From: Siniperca chuatsi
Taxonomy: Eukaryota; Chordata; Actinopteri; Centrarchiformes; Sinipercidae
Assembly (NCBI RefSeq): GCF_020085105.1
Contig: NC_058046.1
Coordinates: forward strand, 17,260,675 to 17,324,674
Direction: 5' to 3'
Length of the DNA stretch: 64,000 nt
Position numbers and translations under genes: made by a program. Each line of letters starts with the position of its first letter. Position 1 is the stretch's first letter. The notes below the pieces were generated by a model that did no database searches, was not told the DNA's origin, and saw only the letters and a program-made list of their open reading frames with translations. Positions 37,743 to 50,200 of this stretch are shown here, one piece after another.

Positions 37743-40700
37743 ATGAAATGCACTCTGTCCTTGGGACACAGGGGGCTTGGGACAACTATTTAAACTCTGC
37801 TTATATAAAAAGGGTAATATTTTAACATGCAGGCAGCTGATCCAATTAAGATACAAACACAGTAACATCTGACTGGGATTAATGAAGGTGGAAGATTACA
37901 AGTCACAGAAGTTACAGACAATCAGCTGACTATCTTGGAGCAACTAGCTCTCTCCAGACTATGGACCCCCACTTGTTTCTTTCCAAGTTTTCCTCTTCCC
38001 TTAGACAACTAAGCCCTACATCTCTACTACTTTGTCATAAGCATTTTAAAATTTACTTTAAGCTATGTTTTTCCCTATTACATTGTGTTCCCTTTCAATT
38101 TTCCACCACACTGAATGTGCAGGAGCATCTGCTGCTTTGCCTCCATGTGTTTGTACCCAGGGAAGAAGAGGATTCACTGGGTCCTTGTGGGACTTAAGCT
38201 GGATTCGCAGGAAGGAAGAGCACGTGTGTGCATAACGAGGGAAGGAAACCAATTCTCTCAGGACCTGACTGAAACACTACAACAGAGAAAACAATCCTAG
38301 CAGCTCACATAACCACTCCCTAAATCTGTGTTTGGCTGACTGGACGGGTCAGACAGATAAAATTGGCCCTTCAGTTCATTCAAAGTCATCTGAACTAAAA
38401 AAAACCAAGGACCAGAAGTTGTAATTCTAAAGCCACCCACATTACAGTAAGACCACTAACTTCTTTCTCTCTTACAACATTTTTCACAAACCCAAAACCA
38501 AGACATGACAGAATTTACCCTTTGTTGTGAGACTATAAGTAAAGACTTGAAACACTGAAACATCACATTTAATTTGTGGAAAGCCCCTGCTTACATACTC
38601 TATAGAGGTTTATATAAGCAGTGTGCATAGATTGGTTATGCTCATCAAAAGTGTTCAAAACAAACAAGTAACAGGCTGAAAAACTGTTCAAAGTAACTGA
38701 ATTGCTAAGTAGCCCATGATTAAAAGGTGTTTGAGCAAACCGGCAATTCAGGGATTGAAAGCATATGAACTTGCCACATTGCAGCAATATCTGCCTATAG
38801 CTAAATGTATGGTGCTGTATAATATAGCCTTGACCTATTTAAGACAAATCATAAAAAAGTCTGCGTGTTGTGTCAACCTTACCTAAGTAGAAATAACATT
38901 TTAGAAGTTTTATTAATATAATAATTTAGTTTCATATCACTTACTAAGTACTATTTCTGTTCATGACATATAAATTAGAGGTCGCACATAGTTAATTCTA
39001 AGTACCAGATACCAGCGCTTGGCTTTTAGGTCATCTATAAACAATAGCAGTTTAGTAAACTGGTTTTTATTTACTTCTTGGAAGGGAAACCTGAAAGTGA
39101 CTTTCAGGTGTGTCACCTTCAGGAAAAAAGCAACTGGGTACAGTCCATTGCGCAAACAAAAGACTTTAGAGATGAGTGAGCAATTTTGCTGTCAGAAGTG
39201 AGAAATACAGTTAAGTGAAAAATCACTGTTTTTGAAACCCTTAAATTCTTACCTCAGTGCGTGAATGCAGTATACCACCTTGGGCATGTTTTTGCGATCG
39301 TACACATCTGTCGTTTCAGGATAGAATATCTGAAAGCAGAAACCACAATAGTTATTAGTCACTCTTCTTTTATCAGTGTCTTGACACTTTTTATTCTGCT
39401 GCAGCCCAACATGAGCACAATAACCATACCAATGTTGTGAAGCAAATCATTTTCAATACCACAGAGCTGAATCAACACCAGTCACTAGAATCATTTCTAA
39501 AATACTGAGGATTATGAGCTTCACAGAGGTAGCATTTATTGGAGTCCTATTACATTGAACAGCATTATATTTTACAGGTGCTCATGCTGTTGCTCTGCCC
39601 CTTTTATCACTGCTCATTGTACGTGTTCAGTTGGCCTAGTTTTTTAAGCATCTTACAGATATATACTTATTGCCTAAAACTTGGCTAGCCTTTATTAACA
39701 AATATGTCACATCATAAACATATGCAGTTTAAGGAGGACACAGTTTCCCCAAACACTGGGCCCGCTCTTGCCCATCTCTAAAATGTATTTTTATCATGTC
39801 ACACGTTAATTATGCTCGCAGCATCATGGTTTTGCATCATGGAATGATGTAGTAGTAAAAGCTACAGATAAGGTTACGTTATCAAAGTGACAATACCTAA
39901 AAAGGCTATTCATAAAAATTGTCAATTAAATTACAAGCGATCCCTAACATTACAGGGATAAATGGATATCGGTTTTACCACATTTTCATTTCCACGATAC
40001 ACCGCAGTGAAGTCTTCTGTGTCATCTCAAAAGATGTAATGATGTTAATACTGTTCTGTGAGAACTGCCACACCCTCACTACAATTTCATCTGTCAGTGT
40101 TTACACTCTTACAGATGCATGAAATGTGTGTATATCAATCATGTCACAAAGACTATTGACATTTTCCAGTACAATCTGAGGGTACTGTACCTTTTGTAGT
40201 ATATAATCATGCAAAAACAGGGTGTCACAGGTGCTGTAGCCTACTCACTATCTGAACAAAAGTCATGTTGATTAAATATGTGTTTACCCTTTACTCTCTG
40301 CAGCTTTTTACATTATATGACAAAGTCTAATTTGATGCAGTCTTACTGTAGTCGTAGGATGGATTCTGACCAATGACAGGGTTGAAATTAATTCTGCATC
40401 TGTTGTAGTGGAGATTATACATATCCATACTAGTTTTGGATTCCACTGAATGGATGGATTCTACTCTCTTAGTTGTAGCTACAAATGCTCAGTTGTAAGA
40501 TGGTTTCTGCCTTCTGAGCAATGTAACAACCCTGAGCCAATGAACACATGACAAAGCCAAGGCCTCCCAATTCCATAGTTTGTGTTGCAAACCATCACCT
40601 GAATGTGATCTGGCAGTTTGTTTTATTTTTTATGTCCTGCACATACATGTTTCCTGCCTAAATGGGATTGTAAGACAGCTAATATAACGTTACTGTGGTG

Positions 40701-43700
40701 AAACAACACTTCTTTCCAACCCTTTTTACAACTCTTTTAGAACTGTTTGAATTTTATAAAAGCTTTAATTCCTCTGCAAATGGGGTACTTAATGTAGCAA
40801 AATCTTTTCTTAAGGTATGAAGACTGTGAAAGCAGACTCAAATGGGTCTGTATACTGTACATGTTTGTAAAACAGGGAGCATGTGTCTGCATTACTGATG
40901 GCTGTGCAAGCCCCTTACCTTGGGGAGACCCACTGACTCCATGGCTCTGAGCCACTGCACTGTGTTGTCCGTGTGTCTGAAGTGCAGCCCTTTGCTCTAA
41001 AGATGAAGACGAAGACAAAGACAGGAGCACAAAGAAATGTAGCCATATAATTATGAGGAATTGCAGAGTAATTGTTCAAACCTTTACCACTGCAACTGAA
41101 AAACAGTGATAAAAGGGTTGTTGTGGGGTGCACGAATAATGTTGCACTATAGAAAAGCAAGCTTATCGTCAATGACCTTAAAACAGGAGCAACAGCTGAG
41201 CCGAGCCAGCTCAGTCTGATACCTAAAAGCTGCATGCTGACTCTTAAACTTATTAACGGTACAGCATCTAATAGTCTGATAAGGTTTGTTTAAAATTTGT
41301 AAAAGAGAAATAAAATCAAGCTCAAAGTCAAGCTAAAAATCTTGCTCAGACATTTTTGTAGTTTACTGTACCAGCACAACAGCTGCATGTTACAGTGAGG
41401 CCCTAAACACTCGCCTGCCACGTTTCTCCCTTTCCTGTGTGAAACTGTTTCAAACGGTTAGGAAGTGCCTGAAAGATATGGAAGGTCTTCCTGTCTGCTG
41501 TAAGCTGATGAAAAATAAAATGTACTACAACTATGACTATACCTAAAGACGGAAGGAGTTTAAATGCAATAGAATGGGGATGTACCTTATAGCGGGCCTG
41601 ATCTCGGTCGTAGATCCTTTTCTCAGACACCATTTTGGGGGCGAAAAAGTTGGAAAGTTTGCCAAGGTAGACACCATTTCTCAGTCCCTCCTCCAGTTCT
41701 GTGGTAGGGGGCAAGTTCTCCTCTAGGCAGGCCTCCATCCACCTGAGAATACACAAATATCGACTTCAGAGCAGGCAGAGGATTTTCATAAGCATCTCTA
41801 TAATGTTAAACTCCTGCAACCAAACTGACCACAGAGGAAAAACGCTTTTGAGGGAGCTATTACAAATTTCTCAATAAATGACAAATTAATTCTAAGCAAG
41901 CATGTTAACGGCGTAATGAGAAGTGAAAACATTATCTCAAACTATTGCTCAACTAGCTGACATGAATATAAATAAAGTTGGTGACTCTGTAATACTAAAC
42001 AGCATGCTATGGTGATATTCAGAATATAAACAAACATCAGCCCACTCTTACCCTGCCAACTGAGAGTGCAGTGCAGTTTATGAGGTGGCTGAATGCCTGC
42101 ATGTACTCAGCAAGTCAATATTGGCATTTCCTACACCTGCTGCCCTTACTGATCCAAGCAAAAACTAAAGACAGCGGACCAAGAACATGCAAATATAAAT
42201 CCTAATAAAAATAATGTCTTGTTGCCATTCATGGCATTTACAGTAGAGAAGGAAAAATCTCTGTCTGGAAAACTTTTGATCACATTGTCTGTGATCCATA
42301 ATATATAGTAACGTTAGTAAATATACCACTTTTAAATGAATTGCTATTGGATCAACTCAAATTTAGAGCAACAAAGTAGTCTGGAGGCCAGTGAGAACTG
42401 GGCATTGTTACAGGCAGCACCCACACTGAGCCCAGCATGCTTTAGGAAGGGGGCTGTGGACAGATTTACAGTTTGAGCTTTGGAACCATGTAAAGGTTAG
42501 TGTTAGGCTTACTTGTCGAGTGGACAATGTGAGGTTAAAGAGGTAAACAGTGAACATGATGTCTAAGGGGCTGTTCAGATGTCGCGTCTAAAATCTCATG
42601 GAAAACACCAACCGTGGCACTTTCATCCTTTTATCCAAGGTGCTTGGGAGGTTGTGCTACGGTCGCACCTGCCGTTACTAAGCAACCAGTCCAAATCACA
42701 GTCAGTCTAAATGAGTATATCAGTCGCTCTTCAGTTGCTTTAGTTTGGCTGAGCTTTCAACTGGATGTTGTGACGTCCTTGGACGGAGGGTGAAGCAAGT
42801 CATGTGAAGCTGTTTGGTTAATTCTTGTCACAAGACCTGCGATGTGCTTTGAGCGCCATTGTCGCACATCTCCATTGAAACTAATGAATTTGTGCAGGCA
42901 AAAGACAGCTAAACGCCCTCTAATACTGCTTCATTTAGTCTAAAGCCTAAGTCGATCAATGGTGAAGGTTTAGGAGTTTCACTTCTGCAAGATAATAATG
43001 TGTTATGAGAAAAAGTGATTTTTATGTCTACAAGGGATGACCAAAGAGACGTCTGAAATAGGTAGAAAACTGAAAAGCGCATATTCAGTTTGTTAAAATA
43101 ATATTTACTTTTCAAACTGATATAATTTCCCTTTGAAAGGTGCAACAGCAGCTTTGGAGCAGTCTCTGCCAGACTACTCCCACAGATATTAGGAAAACTC
43201 CATTCCAAAGAGCAAGTGAATTATTTGTGAATACAGTGAATCATCATTGTCTGAGAATCTGTTACACATTATCTGACTGTCGCGAGTGTTCTACTAAAAA
43301 AATAAATAAATAAATAAAAAATAATAAAACTCTTCGTGTTCGTCATCCTACAAAAGAATTTATCCTTTGCCAAAGGCAATGTATGGTGGTCAGTGATTTA
43401 GCTTCCTTATAGGTTTCATTCATACCAGAAACTCCTACCTTTCAGTCTGCAAGCAATAAAGCGTTTCCTCCCACATGCATGCGCAGTTTGTTTGTGTTAA
43501 TTAAAGCCGTGTGGGTGCTCAAAGGATCCATCTGACAAAATATGTGTCAGCACATTAAGGAAAACCATAACACACCTTGTACTGTCAACACAAACCCAGT
43601 GGAGTGTGTAGTATCTGACTCTCACGCGTGTTATCAGGGATTTGAAGTCAGGCATTGGGTGAACTTAAATAGAGCTGCAACAATTAGTTGATTAACTTTC

Positions 43701-44901
43701 TGTCGATTGACTAATCAATTAATCACCAACTATTTTGATGAACAATTGTTTAAGTCAATTTTCAAGCAAAAATGGCAAACATTTTTGGTTTCTGCTTCTC
43801 ACGGGAAAATTTTTTGTCTTACATTATAGTATATTTAATATTTTTGGGTTTTGGACAATTGGTCGAACAAAACAAGACATTTAATGACATCACCCTGAGC
43901 TCTTGGAAATTGCGACATCTTTCACTATTTTCTGATTAATCGATTAACTGGCAAAATATATTTGTTAGATTAATTGAGCATGAAAATAATCGTTAGTCTA
44001 CTGAAGAAGCAGTCATCAAATCATCAATTTCAAGCAGGAGTTTTTTAGGCCTGGTATCAAGCAGATGCTGTTATATCAATATCAGTTAACCCTCACCCCC
44101 ACATGACATTGCATGTCAGAAAAAGCCCATTTAGCACTGAATGACTACGAAAACACACACACACACACGCAGCATAGCTCAGTGGCTGACGCCAACCAGG
44201 GCAAAGCAGTGATGCAGATCAAAATCCAGACCAATTTGTTGAATCTTGAATAAGTGACATATTAATGGAGAGGAGCAAATGCAGGGGATAGTCAAGATTA
44301 CTCCAAAAGAAAAATAAGAGACGTGTGGTGAGAACATAGTCAAAGAAACATCCTGCATGGGTAACAGAGCTCTCCTGTGAAACTTCACTTCCTGTACTTA
44401 AAACAATGTTGGGAGAACTTGTCTCCTGAAGCAGGACAGGCTAGCACCCCTGTTTACAACCAAGCAGGCCTTCCTGTCATTGTCTAATCTGCGACTTACC
44501 AGGCTAAACAAAACACAGGTTTCTGGACTCTGGGACTTAAATCTGTCCCACCTCAATGCATTATTAGTAATCTAAACTCCTTTTCTTTCAGCTACTGTAT
44601 TTCTGTCTACACACAGAGGGTCTTCTGAAAGCTTGGGTCATGTAGCTTAGTCATGCTGGTCATGAGTTTGTGATTGTGTGCATGCCTGTGTTTGTGTAAT
44701 GGGAGAAATATAGCACATTTGGTTAGGTAAGGTTTGTCTAAAAATTAGGATAACATCCTCAACTGAAAAAAAACATGCTTTCGATATCCTGGGGTGGACC
44801 TGTATCAAAGCAAACTAAAGGGTCCACATCTAAAAAAGCTACAAATGTAAACCATCAACTGTTTACTCTCTGGTGAGGGTACAAAGTCTCATTCCAGAAA
44901 C

Positions 44902-44990
<89 letters not shown>

Positions 44991-47211
44991 GTAGGAGGGT
45001 GTGTCTTTCAACTGACAACACCAACACGCTACCAAGTGCAGTTAAGGGGACTTTGAACAACAAAGCATGTGGGCAATCTACTGTGTAAAAGACCTCCGAT
45101 CTGGGCAAATACAAATATGACATTTCACATGTGCCATAAACCATCAGCAATTAGCCAATAAAAATGAGTTTTGCATGCACTACTACTACTACTACTATCT
45201 TGCAGTTGATCTAAAGTAATTTAAGGCACTAGAAGCAAAGTAACTGTCCTTTTAAACCAAAAGAGTTTTTAACAGACAGCAATAAGACATTGACAGCTTG
45301 CATACATGAAGCTCAATGACTTACAGTTAACAAGGGATATAAAAGTAACTGGACTTGGCTTTATATAGTATAGAAATATATAAGGTGTAAATAATAAAAT
45401 GAATGATGGCTGAATTTCATGTAACTGCTTGAGTTTGTTTCAGGGTCCTGGTATTGTAGAGGCTATCACACTGTCATGGCTTACTGGGACACTTGAATAG
45501 AACAGAGCCATTGTTAATGTTATTAGTAACACCTGTGCTTTTCCTACTGTGACATGACAAAACGTCTTGTGAAAAAGGCCTATACCAATGTTGCAGATCA
45601 GGTTAGGATGTCCTTAATTATCTGATATTTTAATAACTTCACTGCCGAAAACCGTATACGTGACATCTACAAGTTCAACAAAGAATGACAATCAACCATT
45701 ATATCATCAAATCTGACTTTCCCATACAACCTTATTAGTTAATTCAATGTTGTTTTGGAGTTGTGGATTAATTGAACGATACATTTTTAAAAGTGTTAAC
45801 AAAAACATAGGTGGATAGAGTACGGCCTATAACTGCTCTATAGGAAAAATGCAATGTGCAAATAACTTCTGTTATGAATTGGCGCTATATAAATAAAAGT
45901 GAATTGAATAAAGAAACAAGAAACACATTTCTTCAAAAGATCTAACTAAGACTAACAGAGTTGCTTCTACATGGTTGCCTTGTTTCAGTGACTGCTGACT
46001 CCTGACCCCAGAGAGCAGAACCTCATGCCATGCTCTCTGTGGTTGACGGCTTCATTAGGCGGTTGTCTTAATCCTAATCTAACTTGACACCTTTCCCTGA
46101 ATGGAGGTCAGGGCTCCAGACTAACTTTTTACATTGGTGGCACTGGTACATCTAACTTTGTCATTTAGGTGCACCAACACATAACACAGATAATGTTTTT
46201 TAATGGACTTAAATTTAGTAAAAAGGTAGCTCTTCTCTGGCTATATTATAGGCAGTGTTGCATTGCTTCATTTTGCTGCTTCCTGGCTAAAATGCTGCAG
46301 GGAGGGGGGCTGCTCTGAAAGCTATGCAACTGTCACAGCACAGGACGTGTTTCTTGGAGACATTGTGCTTTAACGTTTCAATTCGGAACGTTAATGCCCC
46401 GACAACAAAAGCTATGCGTTGGCCACACTCTTTGCAATAAATGCAGAATAAGATTAGAATTGAACAATTTAAATAACCCTAAATATTGTTTCTAGAGCAG
46501 CAACAGTAATGTTGACAACAGCAAAGTCACTACATAAACTCAATATTTCACTGGAAACAAATCTAAAATGTCAATAAAATAAATCATATTCCTGACATCA
46601 AAATACTGAGTGAAATTTAGAAAGAATGAAGAACACAGACATCAGTCAGTATCAGTCCTTCCTCTGCTGCTGATGTGATTCACTGCCTGCAGGTAAGTTA
46701 CCTGATAGAGGGAGGAGGGGCAGGTTTGTCTCAGCCAGCATTAAGTTTACAAGAATTTGCCAAATTTTAAGATACAAGACAAACTAAACAGTTAGACTAT
46801 GTACAGACAGCTTTTGTTTTAGCTTGTTTGTAACAATTCGCTATTAGCTGAGCTAGCACACTGTGGTTGTGTAAAACATAGCGGCAGTGGATCAGACTGC
46901 AGACAGAGCAGAATAAAATATCGCTTTCTACATTTTTACATGTTTATGTGTGTGTGCGGGTGTGTGTGTGCATATGTATGTGGAGGAGCTCAGCCCCGAC
47001 ACAGAGAGCGGGGGGGTTGGCTGCAGCGTGATAATAAATTACACCAAAACATTAAAAAGTGCCGATAAAGGAACCAGTAATGTCGTGCTTATCAATACTA
47101 CGGTCTTTAATAATTTTGCCCCAGGGCTCATTTAATTTAACAGGAGTTTAGAAAAGTCAGTAGCAGTGGGATGGAATAACAGGAAGCTAGAAAGTGAAAG
47201 TGTGAGTACAG

Positions 47212-47271
<60 letters not shown>

Positions 47272-50200
47272 TTAAATAGTGGTCATTTTGAGGTTGACCC
47301 TGGAGTGTTACGAAAGCATCCGTTCCTTAAACTGTCCCAGTGCAGCTCAGCTAGCCTTCAGCTAAAGTTTTTTTTCAGCATAGTAAAGAAAGAAAATGTT
47401 TCAATCTAGGCGAGGCCCAATTATGATGGGTGACTGAATCTGTGCTTAGTTTAGCTACCCGCCCTTGTAGACCCTTATTATTCTTTGACATAAGCAGATA
47501 ATGTAGGCTATACAAATAGTCTTTACTGAGTCAAAATGCAAGTTCAGTTGTCAAACAATCTATGAGGAAATGATGATGCAAATGAGATGGTTACATATAA
47601 AGAGTGTCTCAAGAAGAAGCATGATTGCTGAATTACCACTAGACTACAGAATGCTACGTTTAAGCATCAATAATCAATCCTGGGAATCTCTCTCTCTCTC
47701 TGTGGGTGGGGCTGTCACAAAATAAAGTGTGCTAAAAGAGGCATGATTACACTTCCTGTTCAGATGGTTGCCCTTGTGAAGAAGGCAGGAAGTGGTTTGA
47801 GATTTGCTCAGGCACTTCACAAGAAAAAGTCTTCATCAGGTTTACTGTCAAAAGAAACGAAAAAAAGATTCTTGTGGAAATCACTGCAAGAAAAAATATT
47901 TACTAAACCTACTGAGAAAAGTATCAACAAACCTAGATTTTTAGGTTTTTATATATGATTATTTCAGCCATCAGTGAGGTTAAGGGCACAGTGGAAAGAG
48001 AGCCACTCGTTCCACTAAGTCAGCAACTCCCCTGTCTTAACCACACATGTTCTCATGAATGTTTACAGTTCCATGTCAACATCTCACGTGCATGCTGATT
48101 CTGCCTTTCTATCATTGCAGCTCCATACTACTACAGAAATCATTTAATCACACACTGCTTTGCTCTCTTATCTATCATATTCCCCTCACTTTCTCTCCAT
48201 TGCTTAATTTCTCAACCACTCCCTGCTGTTATTACACCTGCATAACAATGTTCATTAAACACACAAACTTATAATACAAAATTGTTCTACATAATCAAAC
48301 ATTAAACAAACCTAATGCTTGGCCCAAGAACACACCCAGTGTACACCCGATGTATGAGCTCGGAGTTGTGACAAAGCAAACAATTAAAGGAAAGTGGTTG
48401 CCTTTCATAAGCATGTGCCATTAAGCTCCTCTTATCTTCAAGGTCTTTGCCTTCATCTCCTCCCTCCTCCTTGTCAGGCCTCCTCTCGTCTTACCGTTTG
48501 GCCTCCTCCAGGTGACACAGGTACTCGTAGGCGATGTTCTGTCGTCTCCTCTCATCCATCTCCTCTGCTGACAGCCTCTCATCATCCTGAATGGCTGGAA
48601 AAGGCAAGCAAATTTAAAATCACATCACTGTTTTTCATTTGTTGTGCTTTCTTATTGGTCTTAATTACACATGATTACAGTTAAAGTAGGGCAGGGGAAA
48701 TTATTACCATGATATAATTAGTAGATAATATAATAGGTAAATTTTTTTATATTGATATATTGCGTATGTCACAATATGGCAAATGTAAACAAAATCACAT
48801 AAAAAATATTCAAAGCATGAGCTCTGTTCCACTAAACTGACATTAAAAGTACAGTATAAGCTGATGTACCTAAAGTATAAAGTTATTTTGCTTAGTACGA
48901 GTTTTAGGGGAACTGTACTGACATTGACACGCATGGTACAGGCATACATTAATACAACTTTACAATACAACCAGATCACAAGCAGTGAGAGGATAATTCT
49001 TGTTAGAGGAGAGTGTTTATTTTGACTGTTAAGAACTTGAGTGCCCCTCAGAAACTGCACGCTCCAATGAACCCATGAGGAAATGGCCATGTCAAAGTGG
49101 CCTCAGTGGGGTGCCCAACTGACAAGTGACTTCTGCTGAGAGTTGACCTTTACCTGAAGCTTAATGAGATCTCCTCCCCCCAATGCTTCTTACCCCACTC
49201 TAATCCAATCAAATCTCTTTATTTCTGGCTGAGTGAAGGGACAATCTCAAACCCAGGGGCTCAGTTTAAGAACCGAACTTTCTCCCACTGAACCAAGCAC
49301 CATGTCCTGTGTTTGAGTATAGCGACTGAGGTTTCACATGGAGTAGAATGGTTTTTATGGCTTATCTCTTCTTTATTAGGGTGTAGGCATCAAGTAAGAC
49401 TGAAATAAATAAATATACATACATACACACATACACACACACAAAATGAGGTGTCCAGCCTCTTGGGTGAAATGTGAAATGCCCTGAACCCTCATGAGCA
49501 CAGTATCCGGACATCCAACCATAGATCAGTGGCCCAGCCGTGCAGTTGACATGAATGCAATGCAAATGTGTATGAACACTCATCTCAACCCCAGTGCAGC
49601 CATTACACAGTACCTCTACTGACTCACTCACACTTCCTGGAAGAGCCTGTCTGCACTCTTGCACTGAGCATTATATTTAACCCTCAGGATGGGTTTGTTG
49701 CCTTTGTGTGTCACAGGTTCACAGGACATGAGTTAAGAGGTCTATGATTGTGACTCATGCTTATGTTAGGGTTATTCTACCGAACCTTTTGGGGGGGGGG
49801 ACTGACTTTGCTTTTGGGTTGGTCCATTTCACAGGCAAATCCATGAACTATGGTTAGTCATTTATTAAACTTCATTCCAGGGAATGATTTACATCACTTG
49901 CAAGTTAAAATGCATGCAGAGGCAACCTTACTGAGGACAAATGTGGCCTGTTTCACACAATGACAAGGCCAACAAATTAAAGATAACTTGTTGGTTCCTA
50001 AGACTACACTATCTCACAGTCTGTGCAACAAACTATACATTATTTGTGCTCATTTTTTCTAGAGACACACCTCTTTTGAATCCACAGTAGCAAAACAGCT
50101 ATCTATGATCACTGCATAAACTAGGGTGGCCTGTATGCAGAGCAGGACAGAGTTGGTCAATGAGATTCAATGGACCAAATCAGAGGCAAAAAGATTGCAT

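Larger units (their letters stand above)
41743..48494 (-). other. iqgap2 intron 2 (6.75 kb)
   Basis: The longest intron of the gene. It holds a possible element near 42565-42880 (GGGGCTGTTCAGATGTCGCG and GACCTGCGATGTGC, resembling a dispersed teleost DNA transposon), the GAGCTGCAAC element at 43671-44003, (TG)n runs at 44905-44987 and 47217-47264, and a LINE/SINE-tail-like segment near 45885-45912. No gene was found. Confidence 0.65.

Noticed and set aside
44165-44240. tRNA-like A box (GCATAGCTCAGTGGCTGACG)
   Set aside because: No B box (GGTTCRANYCC) at the right distance and no cloverleaf; at most a SINE head remnant.
48704-49090. 128-codon minus-strand frame in iqgap2 intron 1
   Set aside because: Low-complexity hydrophobic translation of AT-rich DNA; no matching splice sites for inclusion in iqgap2.
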